Shown piece by piece: positions 27,565 to 35,950 of a stretch of 64,000 nucleotides of DNA. The position numbers and the translations under genes were made by a program. This DNA is from Methylocapsa aurea (GTDB lineage: Bacteria; Pseudomonadota; Alphaproteobacteria; Rhizobiales; Beijerinckiaceae): the NCBI RefSeq assembly GCF_000746085.1, contig NZ_KN050804.1:285064-349063 (forward strand), in the 5' to 3' direction. A model generated the notes under the pieces. It was not told where the DNA came from. It searched no databases and was given only the letters and a program-made list of their open reading frames with translations. Numbering within the stretch: position 1 is the first letter of the stretch; each line of letters opens with the position of its first letter.

Positions 27565-28323
27565 TCAGCGCAAGCCGCCCGAAACCACTATCGTCTCGCC
27601 CGTCACCCAGCGCGCATCGTCCGAGGCAAGAAAGGCCGCGATGGGCGCTATGTCATCTGGCTGTCCAGTCCGGCCGAGCGGCGTCAGCGCCACGAACTGC
27701 TTTTCAAAGTCGCTTCCGATGACGCCGGCGGCATTGGTTCCCTCGGTTTCGACCATGCCTGGATTGATCGAGTTCACCCGGATTTTCCTCGGCCCCAGTT
27801 CTTTCGCGAGGACCCGCGTCACCGCATCGACCGCGGATTTCGTGGCGGTATAGACGACCGTTTGCGGGGAATTGATCGCGCTCGCCACCGAGCCGATGTT
27901 GATGACGCTGCCGCCCTCGGGCCCAAACTGGCGCGCCGCTTCTTGAGTCGCCAGCAGCAGGCCCAGGACATTAGTGTTGAAATGCCGGTGAAAATTCTCT
28001 TCCGTTACCCCGTCGAGCGGCGAAAACTGGTAGACGCCGGCGTTATTGACCAGAATGTCCAGCCGCCCGAACGCTTGTTTCGCCGCCGCCAAAATCTTCG
28101 CCACATCATCCGCCTTGGCGACATCGCCTTGCACGGCGATCGCTTGGCCGCCCTTAGCCTTGATGTCCGCGACAACCCGCTCAGCGCCCTCCTTGCTGGA
28201 GGCATAATTGACCACGACCGCCGCGCCCTCGGCGGCGAGATTTATTGCGATCCCCGCGCCAATGCCTTTTGACGCGCCTGTCACAACCGCTGTTTTTCCA
28301 GACAATCTGCTCATGTGTTTCAT
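27565..28323 (-). CDS. SDR-family oxidoreductase (3-oxoacyl-ACP-reductase-like)
   Basis: The 252-aa classical short-chain dehydrogenase/reductase has the Rossmann glycine motif TGASKGIGAG near residue 17 and the NNAG motif (ILVNNAGVYQ). Catalytic Ser is in INIGSVASAI and the Tyr/Lys pair in VYTATKSAVDA. A C-terminal substrate/cofactor loop follows (INPGMVETEG). It is probably NADPH-linked, since a basic/Ser-rich patch follows strand 2 (NYASSKEGAERV). The substrate is unknown; isolated copies paired with an ArsR regulator often act on xenobiotic or carbonyl compounds. A strong palindrome overlaps its promoter region. Confidence 0.88.
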   Translation of the reverse strand: MKHMSRLSGKTAVVTGASKGIGAGIAINLAAEGAAVVVNYASSKEGAERVVADIKAKGGQAIAVQGDVAKADDVAKILAAAKQAFGRLDILVNNAGVYQFSPLDGVTEENFHRHFNTNVLGLLLATQEAARQFGPEGGSVINIGSVASAINSPQTVVYTATKSAVDAVTRVLAKELGPRKIRVNSINPGMVETEGTNAAGVIGSDFEKQFVALTPLGRTGQPDDIAPIAAFLASDDARWVTGETIVVSGGLR

Positions 28324-28349
28324 CCTGTGAAAGCCATGACCGTTCGTTA

Positions 28350-28367
28350 GTTCGATAACTATCGAAC
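28350..28367. promoter_or_regulatory. Perfect 18-bp palindrome upstream of the SDR gene (candidate ArsR operator)
   Basis: GTTCGATA and TATCGAAC are perfect 8-bp arms separated by AC, 26 nt upstream of the SDR start. This resembles the symmetric sites bound by ArsR-family dimers, and the ArsR gene is the next gene in the same unit. The 239-nt gap to 28562 shows no other feature. Confidence 0.6.
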
Positions 28368-28562
28368 GATTGGCCCGGCTTATTTAGGTCCGCCGCCGGC
28401 TTCTTTCAAGGCCTCCGACAGCGCCGAGGCGCCGGCGCTCCAAAGCGGATAGCGCCTTGCCGCGGCGGCTTCATAAGCGCGCTTCAGTCCGCTCGCCGAC
28501 AGACTTGCGGCGCAGCAGCGCCAATTGGCCAAGAGTCAGGACAAGAATCGTTAAAGAGCGGC

Positions 28563-29171
28563 TCAAGCGCTCTTGCCGGCCAGCTTCCTGCGCCGCTCGT
28601 CCCAGATGTAGAAGGCCGCTCCCGCCGCCAGCACGACGCCGGAAGCGATCAGAACCAAAATCCATTTCTTGGCCGGTTGCTCCACGGTGATCACGTGCCG
28701 GCCGGTCATCACCATGCCCTTTTCCTTCTCGTCCGTAACTGTGACGAGGATCGCATATTTGCCCGGCTTATCGAGATTGACTGGGAATGTGGCCACCCCG
28801 GTTGGATAGATTTTCGGCGGCAAATGGGCGAGCGTGATCTGATCGAGCTTGCCGGCTTCGGCTTCGGCGTCGGGACCGACGTCCCGGATCATGCGGATCT
28901 CGATCGGCAGATCTCGAAGCTCGTGCGAGATCGTATTGATCGTGATGGAAACCGGTCCTGGCGCCGCGATCTCCTCGCATTCATCCCGTCTGGCGTCCGA
29001 TGAATGCTGATAGGCGGACACGCGCAACTCATGCATGCCGGCCATGATCATGCAACCCATGTCCATGTTCATATCCATAAGGCTGGTGTCCTGGGCTTGC
29101 GCCCGCCCTCCAATCAGAGCGATCGCCAAGAACAGGGCGCCCGCCAGCCGGCCAATCCCAATGATACCCAT
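28563..29171 (-). CDS. Met/Cys-rich membrane-anchored periplasmic protein (possible PmoD-like copper protein)
   Basis: From ATG 29171 (GGGGGAAAC upstream) the product is 202 aa. A signal peptide covers 1-26. A Met-dense segment follows (MDMNMDMGCMIMAGMHELR, Met 32/34/36/38/41/43/46, Cys40, His47) with a second Cys65 in ARRDECEEI. Then comes a beta-rich domain (SHELRDLPIEIRMIRDVG; PPKIYPTGVATFPVNLDKPG), a single C-terminal transmembrane helix (about 170-190) and a basic RRRKLAGKSA tail inside. The two cysteines, methionines and topology recall PmoD, a CuA-site protein of methane/ammonia oxidisers; this is inference. Annotators might otherwise call it hypothetical. No pmo genes are in the window. 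Confidence 0.62.
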   Translation of the reverse strand: MGIIGIGRLAGALFLAIALIGGRAQAQDTSLMDMNMDMGCMIMAGMHELRVSAYQHSSDARRDECEEIAAPGPVSITINTISHELRDLPIEIRMIRDVGPDAEAEAGKLDQITLAHLPPKIYPTGVATFPVNLDKPGKYAILVTVTDEKEKGMVMTGRHVITVEQPAKKWILVLIASGVVLAAGAAFYIWDERRRKLAGKSA

Positions 29172-29381
29172 GTTTCCCCCGCCACCATTCATGAATGCGC
29201 CAGACTGGCGCCAGCCGCCGCTCCGCGACCGCGCCGCCCTGAAAGGACGACGCCGCGCCTTCTCTATCCGAGGGACGGCCTGTTGGTCGAGTGGCGCCGC
29301 TCGGACGCGACAAAATGCGATTAGGTTGAAACGCGGCGCTGATTCCCGACTAGTTGACGAGCTGAACAGTTCAACCAGTCC

Positions 29382-30695
29382 TCATGGGCTCGCGCCGAGA
29401 CGCTTCAGAGCCTCCTTGGCGCTTTGGCTGTCTGGCTCCAGCGCCAGCTCGCGGCGGAAATCGGCGATCGCGCTATTCGCCTCGCCGTTCTTGCCATAGG
29501 CGAAGCCGCGGGTTCTGTAGGCCGCCGCGAGTTTGGGATCGAGTTCAATAGCCCTGCTCGCATCGGCAATGCTTTGATCGTAGTCGCCCAATTTCGCGTA
29601 AGCGAATCCCCGGCTATTATAGGCTCCCGCCAGCCTCGGATTAAGGTCGAGCGCCTTGGTCGCGTCGGCGACGGCGCGCGCATCCTCGCCCATCCGCGCG
29701 TAGGCCAAGCTGCGCGTGTTATAGGCCACCGCAAGCTTTGGATCGAGGACGAGGGCCTTGCTCGCATCGGCGATCGAGCGCTCCAAATCACCCATATCGA
29801 AGAAGGCGAGGCTGCGGTTATTATAGGCTGCGGCCAGCCTCGGATTGATTTCGAGCGCCTTGGTCGCATCGGCGATCGCCTGGTCATAGGCGCCCTTTCG
29901 CGTGTGCGCCGCACTGCGCCGATTATAGGCCGCAGCGAGCTTGGGATCGAATTCTAGAGCTTTTCCCGCGTCGGCGATGCAATGGTCAAAATCGCCTTTG
30001 TTGAAATAGGCGAGGCTGCGGTTATCATAGGCTGCGGCATATTTGGGGTCGAGTTCGATGGCCTTGCTCGCATCGGCGATGGCTTGGTCGTAATGGCCCT
30101 TTTTCGCGGCGACGGCGCCGCGCCAATGATAGGCCGCCGCGCGATGGGGCGTGAGTTCTATGGCCCTGCCGGCGTCGGCGATGGCGCGGTCAAAGTCGCC
30201 TTTGTTGAAATAGGCGATGCTGCGGCTGTCATAGGCGGACGCAAGCTTAGGATCGAGTTCGATGGCCTTGGTCGAGTCTGCGATCGCCTGATCGTGGCCG
30301 CCCTTCTTGGCATAGGCGAAGGCGCGGCTCTGATAGGCCGAGGCCCGCTTCGGATCGATTTCAATGAGCTTAGCGGCGTCGGCGATGGCGCGGTCGTAAT
30401 CGCCCTTGCCAAGATAGGCAAAGGCGCGGCTTTGGTATGCCGCCGCGGATTTAGGATCAAGGCCGATGGCTTTCGCGGAATCGGCGATGGCGCGGTCTAG
30501 ATCGCTTTTATCAAGATAGGCGAGGCTGCGGTTCGCGTAAGCGCCGGCATTGTCGGGATTGGTCTTAAGGAAACGCGTGCAGCCGCTGACCCTCAGATCA
30601 TTGTCTTTGTCCTGGTTGCAATCGGACGCCGCGTCCGCCCATGCCAGCGGGCTCCAACAGGACAGCAAGAGCGCCAGCATCAGCCTCCTAGCCAT
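29382..30695 (-). CDS. Secreted protein with eleven tandem TPR repeats
   Basis: From ATG 30695 (GGAGAG upstream) the product is 437 aa with a signal peptide (LMLALLLSCWSPLAWA). After a short region with two cysteines (DCNQDKDND, SGCTRF), eleven 34-residue TPR units follow with the core AAAY..R..AY...GD.D.AIADA.KAIELDPK. The DNA accordingly repeats every 102 bp with high similarity. Such arrays form superhelical protein-binding scaffolds, here in the periplasm or outside. Near-identical repeats favour copy-number change by recombination. The partner is unknown. Longer starts to 30803 are rejected because they lack a ribosome-binding site and bury the signal peptide. Confidence 0.9.
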   Translation of the reverse strand: MARRLMLALLLSCWSPLAWADAASDCNQDKDNDLRVSGCTRFLKTNPDNAGAYANRSLAYLDKSDLDRAIADSAKAIGLDPKSAAAYQSRAFAYLGKGDYDRAIADAAKLIEIDPKRASAYQSRAFAYAKKGGHDQAIADSTKAIELDPKLASAYDSRSIAYFNKGDFDRAIADAGRAIELTPHRAAAYHWRGAVAAKKGHYDQAIADASKAIELDPKYAAAYDNRSLAYFNKGDFDHCIADAGKALEFDPKLAAAYNRRSAAHTRKGAYDQAIADATKALEINPRLAAAYNNRSLAFFDMGDLERSIADASKALVLDPKLAVAYNTRSLAYARMGEDARAVADATKALDLNPRLAGAYNSRGFAYAKLGDYDQSIADASRAIELDPKLAAAYRTRGFAYGKNGEANSAIADFRRELALEPDSQSAKEALKRLGASP

Positions 30696-30847
30696 GCATT
30701 CTCTCCCTTTGGCCTTTTGCTCTCGCATTGGCCTTTTGGCTTTTCCTATCACAAGCGGAAAGGAGAGAAAACGAGCTACTTTGAACAACCCGTCTCGGCT
30801 CATCCGCCTCCTTTTTCAATCCGGCTTTTATTGCCCACGCATAACTC

Positions 30848-30908
30848 CAGCGCTAAATTTGCAAATCTATGACATATATTAATACTTGTCATTTATATGC
30901 TGGCGCTG
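30848..30908. promoter_or_regulatory. Nested inverted repeats in an AT-rich divergent promoter region
   Basis: The gap 30696-31007 separates the TPR gene (leftward) from the Nudix gene (rightward). Within its AT-rich part, ATGACA (30869-30874) and TGTCAT (30887-30892) pair around a 12-nt TATATTAATACT centre. CAGCGC (30848-30853) and GCGCTG (30903-30908) pair outside. They may be an operator or promoter element; no regulator is identified. Confidence 0.35.
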
Positions 30909-31007
30909 ACGCCCTGGCCGGAGAAATTCATCGCTGCTCCAAAGTCCGCGGTGGGCGGTCCGCGCCGACTCGATGGAAAAAAAGCGCCGGGAGCGCGTTA
31001 GGCCTTG

Positions 31008-31493
31008 ATGGCGAGGAGGCGATCAATTTTGCATCGTAGAAAACGATCAAAGAAGGTATGCGCGCGCGTGCAATATGGGGCCTTGCCCTATCGCTTCACG
31101 CCATCGGGCGCGCTCGAACTCATGCTCGTCACGAGCCGCGAGACCAAGCGCTGGATCATTCCGAAGGGCTGGCCAATCAAAGGCCGGAGGCCCGCCAAAA
31201 GCGCGGCCATCGAAGCCTACGAAGAAGCTGGAGTCCGCGGCGCCATCGGCGCGAAATCGATTGGCGCGTTCTTTTATGAGAAACGCATGGATTCAATCAG
31301 TCCCACCGTCCCTTGCAAGGTGCGGGTCTTCCCCTTGAACGTGACGCAACAAGATGCGGTTTGGCCTGAAGCCGATCAACGGCGCGCGCAATGGTTCGAA
31401 CCGGCGGCCGCCCTCGACGCGCTCGCCGATGCAGGCATCCAGCAATTGATTTCTTTATTCGTTGCGACGATCGCCTCTCATCCGCTCAAGTAA
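31008..31493 (+). CDS. Nudix hydrolase (diphosphoinositol-polyphosphate-phosphohydrolase-like)
   Basis: The 161-aa protein has a basic N-terminus (ARRRSILHRRKRSKK) and a Nudix domain with RWIIPKGWPIKGRRPAKSAA leading into IEAYEEAGVRG, a variant Nudix box lacking the consensus Arg-Glu but keeping the metal-binding EEAG. This type resembles DIPP/Ap(n)A hydrolases of alphaproteobacteria. It probably hydrolyses a nucleoside diphosphate derivative or polyphosphate. The start is uncertain: TTG 31005, ATG 31008, or TTG 31029, which sits 9 nt after a clear AGGAGG. Confidence 0.82.
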   Translation: MARRRSILHRRKRSKKVCARVQYGALPYRFTPSGALELMLVTSRETKRWIIPKGWPIKGRRPAKSAAIEAYEEAGVRGAIGAKSIGAFFYEKRMDSISPTVPCKVRVFPLNVTQQDAVWPEADQRRAQWFEPAAALDALADAGIQQLISLFVATIASHPLK

Positions 31494-31625
31494 TCCCTGG
31501 CTCGCCGCGCTCAGAATCGCCCTTGCATCGAAGGCGCAGGAATGCTTGGGCTGAGCGACGGCCGGGCGGATCTTGCGGTCCGATCTCTTGCGTGACCGGC
31601 GCTCGCAATCAAGGCAATCCGCCGC

Positions 31626-32816
31626 TTGGGGGTAGTGGGTTTGGATCAAGGCAGCCTCGCCAATCTCATCGTCGTCACGGTCGCGATCGCCGTCGCGGCC
31701 GCGCTGCCGGCTCTGCTCCCTCGCCTGCCGTTGCCGGGCGCCGTGTTGGAAATCATATTGGGCGCGATCGTCGGGCCCCACATCCTCGGCCTCGCCTACC
31801 CGGACGCGATCGTGGATTTCCTGTCGGATTTCGGCCTCGGCATGCTGTTCCTGATGGCCGGCTTCGAAATGGATCTCGCCGCGCTGCGCGGCCGTCCGAT
31901 CCGCAACGCGGCCATGGGCTGGGTGATCTCGGCTGGCATCGCACTTTACGCCGTGCTCCTTCTGGTCGCGGTGGGACTGGCGCAGGCGCTGGTTCTCACC
32001 ACGCTCGCGCTCTGCACGACGACCATCGGCCTGTTGATCCCAATACTGCGCGATTCGCAGCTCATCGAGCCGCCCTACGGACCAATGGCGCTCGCCGCCG
32101 GCGCTGTCGGAGAGGCGGCGCCGCTCTTCATCTTGCCGCTCGCGCTCGCCCATCAAGGCGGAGCGGAGCCGCAAGCGCTGATCATGGTGGCCTTCGCCAT
32201 GTGCGCGGCCTTCGCCGTGATGCTCGCCTCCCATGTCAGCCGCGGCTCTTTCGCGGCCATCGTGGCGCGGACGATGGGAACATCCGGCCAGCTTCCGATG
32301 CGCCTCGCGATCTGCCTGCTGATTCTTTTTATCGTTCTCTCGCATCGATTCGAGATCGACCTCGTCCTCGGCGCTTTTGTCGCCGGCGCGGTGGTTCGGG
32401 CGGCGCTGCCCGCGCAACAACGCGAGGCTATGGCTGTTCGGCTGGACGGGATCGGCTCCGGCTTCCTGGTGCCCATTTTCTTCTTAACGTCGGGCATGCG
32501 CCTCAACATCGGCCCGCTGTTCAACGATCCGACGGCTTTGGCGATGATCGCGGTCTATGCGCTGATCATGCTGGCGGGGCGCGGGATTCCGGCGCTTCTG
32601 CTCTATGCCCGCGATCTGTCGCGCGATCAAACCGTGGCGCTGGCGCTTCATTCAAGCACGCAATTGCCGCTGGTGGTCGCCATCGCCGGCATCGCCGCGC
32701 AGCGCGGCCATATACCGGGGAACCAGGCGGCGGCTCTCGTAGCGGCGGCAGTTGTGACCGTGATGATCTTTCCGACGCTGGCCGCTTTGGTTCTGCGCAA
32801 ACCAGCATCGTCATAG
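31626..32816 (+). CDS. Cation:proton antiporter, CPA family
   Basis: The 396-aa integral membrane protein has about eleven to twelve helices. Diagnostic stretches are LPLPGAVLEIILGAIVGPHI, SDFGLGMLFLMAGFEMDL (the glutamate-rich helix of the NhaA/CPA core) and FEIDLVLGAFVAGAVVRAAL. The sequence ends at residue 396, so it lacks the cytosolic TrkA domain of KefB-type members such as the one at 58724. It probably exchanges Na+ or K+ for H+. The start is uncertain: TTG 31626 with alternatives GTG 31635 and TTG 31641. It is read after the Nudix gene, 132 nt downstream. Confidence 0.85.
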   Translation: MGVVGLDQGSLANLIVVTVAIAVAAALPALLPRLPLPGAVLEIILGAIVGPHILGLAYPDAIVDFLSDFGLGMLFLMAGFEMDLAALRGRPIRNAAMGWVISAGIALYAVLLLVAVGLAQALVLTTLALCTTTIGLLIPILRDSQLIEPPYGPMALAAGAVGEAAPLFILPLALAHQGGAEPQALIMVAFAMCAAFAVMLASHVSRGSFAAIVARTMGTSGQLPMRLAICLLILFIVLSHRFEIDLVLGAFVAGAVVRAALPAQQREAMAVRLDGIGSGFLVPIFFLTSGMRLNIGPLFNDPTALAMIAVYALIMLAGRGIPALLLYARDLSRDQTVALALHSSTQLPLVVAIAGIAAQRGHIPGNQAAALVAAAVVTVMIFPTLAALVLRKPASS

Positions 32817-33189
32817 AAAGTAAGAGATGCTGATGGCTAAAGACAATAATCAATAAATATTCAGCGCGAATTTATCGCCGGGAATCGGCCTAGCGGAGGC
32901 TTTTCCGGGTCCAGCGCCATCTATAGCCTATTGCAAAGCCGCGCGCGCTCTCGCATACTCTCAAGGTTAGGTTAGCGCGCCGTCAGAATGCCGTGGCGGA
33001 CCAGCGCATTTCTTCAGATCAAGCCGCTTTTTAATCAGAAACCAATATTCGAGACCAGGGCCGCCAATCATTTGTCGCGACCATGGGACATTGTAGCCGG
33101 GATCGGATCGGGCCTGCGCTGGCGTCATGCGGCAGCGATAGCGCGCTCCTTGATTGCGATGCGGCGATTTTCATTTGAGGCAAATCGGC
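32817..33189. other. Intergenic region upstream of galE
   Basis: The 373 nt begin with an AT-rich stretch and end at the galE ribosome-binding-site region. I see no gene or strong palindrome; the galE promoter should be here. Confidence 0.35.
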
Positions 33190-34188
33190 ATGAGCGTTCT
33201 GGTCACAGGAGGCGCCGGATATATCGGCGGCCATATGGTTCTGGCGCTACTCGACGCTGGCGAGAGCGTGGTCGTTCTCGATGATTTATCGACCGGATTC
33301 CGTTGGGCCGTGCCAGAGCGCGCGACCCTCATCGTCGGCGATTTCGGCGACGCGGCTCTCGTCGATCAGATTATCGCCGAGCGCCAGATCGACGCCATTG
33401 CGCATTTCGCGGCGAAGATTGTCGTGCCCGAATCGGTCGCCGATCCACTCGCCTATTATCTCAACAACACATCCAAGGCGCGCAACCTCCTCGAATGCGC
33501 CGTGCGCCATAAAATCAAGCATTTCATCTTTTCCTCGACCGCTGCTGTCTATGGCGAGCCCGACGCCAATCCGGTATTCGAAAACGTCCCCCTCGCTCCG
33601 ATCAACCCTTATGGACGCTCCAAACTCATGGTTGAGTGGATGCTCCAGGACGTCGCCCGGGCGCATGACCTCAAGTTCTTGATTTTACGCTATTTCAATG
33701 TAGCCGGGGCCGATCCGAAGGGCCGCCTTGGCCAGTCGGGGGCCAATGCCACGCATCTGATCAAGGTCGCCGTGCAGACTGCGCTGGGCCAGCGCAAGGG
33801 CTTGGAGGTCTTCGGCTCGGATTATCCGACCCCGGATGGGTCCTGCGTCCGGGACTATATTCACGTCACCGATCTCGTCGCGGCGCATCTCCTGGCGCTG
33901 AATTACCTTCGCGAAGGCGGCGAAAGCCTGATCTGCAATTGCGGCTACGGCCGCGGGCTTTCGGTGTTCGAGGTCATCGATGCCGTCAAGCGCGTCTCCG
34001 GCGTCGATTTCAATGTGCGGATTTCGGACCGGCGGCCCGGCGATCCCGCCGCGCTCGTCGCCGGAGCCGACCGGATCAAGGCAAAACTCGGCTGGACGCC
34101 CCAACATGATAATCTCGCCGAAATCGTCCAGCAGGCCCTCGATTGGGAGCGTCGTTTGCACAATAGAGCCATCGGCGAATCTATCTGA
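33190..34188 (+). CDS. galE: UDP-glucose 4-epimerase GalE
   Basis: GalE interconverts UDP-glucose and UDP-galactose for polysaccharide and lipopolysaccharide synthesis. The 332-aa protein starts at ATG 33190 (MSVLVTGGAGYIGGH), which gives the family N-terminus. The NAD-binding GGAGYIGG, catalytic Ser/Thr in FSSTAAVYGE, and Tyr141/Lys145 in INPYGRSK are present, as is the later GSDYPTPDGSCVRDYIHV. It is a normal-length extended SDR. It lies upstream of glmU and glmS, all in the same direction and all supplying UDP-sugars. Confidence 0.96.
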   Translation: MSVLVTGGAGYIGGHMVLALLDAGESVVVLDDLSTGFRWAVPERATLIVGDFGDAALVDQIIAERQIDAIAHFAAKIVVPESVADPLAYYLNNTSKARNLLECAVRHKIKHFIFSSTAAVYGEPDANPVFENVPLAPINPYGRSKLMVEWMLQDVARAHDLKFLILRYFNVAGADPKGRLGQSGANATHLIKVAVQTALGQRKGLEVFGSDYPTPDGSCVRDYIHVTDLVAAHLLALNYLREGGESLICNCGYGRGLSVFEVIDAVKRVSGVDFNVRISDRRPGDPAALVAGADRIKAKLGWTPQHDNLAEIVQQALDWERRLHNRAIGESI

Positions 34189-34342
34189 TAAAATCTCGTT
34201 CCGGTTCAATGACGCTGGCCCCGCCCGGATGGCGCGCCCTTCCGGTTAAAGCGCCCAACTTCGTTCCTCGCCGGACTCGATAACGCCAATCGTCCGACCA
34301 AGATGGGGCGAGCGAGGACTTTGCCCGGACCCCTTTGAAAAT

Positions 34343-34392
34343 GAGCGCTTCCTTTTCGATCAGATGATTCCATCTGATCGGCAAACGCTCTA
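34343..34392 (-). repeat. Dispersed intergenic repeat, family 1 (minimal copy)
   Basis: The 50-bp copy has ends GAGCG and CGCTC and an internal inverted repeat CGATCAGATG / CATCTGATCG around ATTC. It sits between galE and glmU and represents the shortest complete version of the family body. Confidence 0.7.
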
Positions 34393-34447
34393 GAACGTCC
34401 GGCGGAGCAGCAAACGATCCGACGCTTCCGCCGCAAAGAGGCCTTTC

Positions 34448-35803
34448 ATGCCGCCTGCCGATTCACATAGCCGCAGTTGCCTTGCCATCGTGCTGGGCGC
34501 CGGGGAGGGTTCGCGGATGGGCTCGGCGCAGCCCAAGGTGCTGCACAAGCTTGCCGGCCGGTCGATGCTGGCGCATGTCCTGACAGCGGTTCTGAAGGCT
34601 GGCGCCGATCGGATCGTCGTCGTCGCCGGGCCCGATCATGAGTCGGTCATCGCCGAGGCGAAGGCGATCGCGCCGGGGGCCGAAATTGCGATCCAGGAGA
34701 AGCGGCTGGGGACGGCCCATGCCGTGCTCGCCGCGCGGAAAGCGATCGCAGAAGGCTATGACGATATTCTCGTCGTCTTCGCCGATACGCCGCTGGTGCG
34801 GCCGCAGACCTTCGCCAGAATGCGCGAGGCGCTGGCCGACGGGAAAAACGCCATCGCCGCCTTGGGGTTCGAGGCGCAAGACCCTTCCGGCTACGGCCGG
34901 TTCATCGTCGAGAGCGGGACGCTCATTGCCATTCGCGAGGATCGCGACGCGAGCCCCGCCGAGCGCGCCGTGCGGCTGTGCAACGCCGGCCTGATGGCGC
35001 TCGCCGGCCAGAGCGCCCTGGCCCTGCTCGAGGCGATCGGCAACGCCAATAGCAAGGGGGAATATTACCTCACCGATTGCATCGCCCTCGCGAGGGCGAA
35101 AGGCTTGCAGGCGAGCGCCTTGAGCGTCGCCGAGGACGAGGTCTTGGGGGTCAACGACCGGATGCAGCTCGCCGCCGCCGAGGCGATTTTACAGGGCCGG
35201 CTTCGCGCCAAGGCCATGTTGGAGGGCGCGACCCTGATCGATCCCTCGAGCGTGACCTTGTCGTTCGATACGGCGCTGGGCCGCGACGTCATCGTCGAGC
35301 CGCATGTCGTCTTCGGTCCGGGCGTCAGCGTTGGCGAGGGGAGCCTGATCCGCTCTTTTTCGCATCTGGAGGGCGCATCGGTCGGAGCGCATGCGACGAT
35401 CGGGCCTTTCGCCCGGCTGCGGCCGGGCGCCGAGCTCGGGCCGGAGGTCCATATCGGCAATTTCGTGGAGGTCAAGGCGACCCAGGTCGGCGCCGGCGCG
35501 AAGATCAACCATTTGAGCTATATTGGCGACGCCAGCATTGGCGCGAGGACCAACATCGGCGCCGGAACGATCACCTGCAACTATGACGGCTTCGCCAAAT
35601 TCCGCACGGAAATCGGCGAAAACGCCTTTGTCGGCTCGAACAGCGCCTTGGTGGCGCCGGTGAGGATCGGCGCCGGGGCCTATATCGGATCGGGCTCGGT
35701 GATCACGCAGGATATTGCGCCCGACGCCCTGGCCCTCGCCCGCGCGCGCCAAGTCGAAAAACCCGGCTGGGCCAAGGCGCATCGGGAAAAAAACCGCAAA
35801 TAA
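34448..35803 (+). CDS. glmU: Bifunctional GlmU (GlcN-1-P acetyltransferase / GlcNAc-1-P uridyltransferase)
   Basis: GlmU makes UDP-GlcNAc, the precursor of peptidoglycan and lipid A. The 451-aa protein has an N-terminal nucleotidyltransferase domain with [20 protein letters not shown] and [14 protein letters not shown]-terminal left-handed beta-helix follows, with hexapeptide repeats from about residue 255 ([30 protein letters not shown]) and the NYDG acetyltransferase region ([14 protein letters not shown]). The two steps are sequential in one polypeptide. It lies 147 nt upstream of glmS, an arrangement that delivers GlcN-6-P from GlmS into this pathway. Confidence 0.97.
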   Translation: MPPADSHSRSCLAIVLGAGEGSRMGSAQPKVLHKLAGRSMLAHVLTAVLKAGADRIVVVAGPDHESVIAEAKAIAPGAEIAIQEKRLGTAHAVLAARKAIAEGYDDILVVFADTPLVRPQTFARMREALADGKNAIAALGFEAQDPSGYGRFIVESGTLIAIREDRDASPAERAVRLCNAGLMALAGQSALALLEAIGNANSKGEYYLTDCIALARAKGLQASALSVAEDEVLGVNDRMQLAAAEAILQGRLRAKAMLEGATLIDPSSVTLSFDTALGRDVIVEPHVVFGPGVSVGEGSLIRSFSHLEGASVGAHATIGPFARLRPGAELGPEVHIGNFVEVKATQVGAGAKINHLSYIGDASIGARTNIGAGTITCNYDGFAKFRTEIGENAFVGSNSALVAPVRIGAGAYIGSGSVITQDIAPDALALARARQVEKPGWAKAHREKNRK

Positions 35804-35950
35804 GACGGTTGGGCTTTTTGCGTCGCGGCGGGAGCATTTCGCGCAAAGCAATTCCGGTTGGCCTGAAGAAAATGCCATAAAACAAAGAGCTGGAGCGGCC
35901 TTTGAAGCGCTTCAGCGGGAAATGACCCCGGCGGCGGGGCGGAGAGAAAA

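Noticed and set aside
29382-30695. The tandem 102-bp DNA repeat as a CRISPR-like or satellite array
   Set aside because: It encodes in-frame TPR units, with no separate spacers.
35804-35950. A glmS ribozyme before glmS
   Set aside because: The gap is only 147 nt, shows no pseudoknot-like core, and the ribozyme is essentially a Firmicutes feature.
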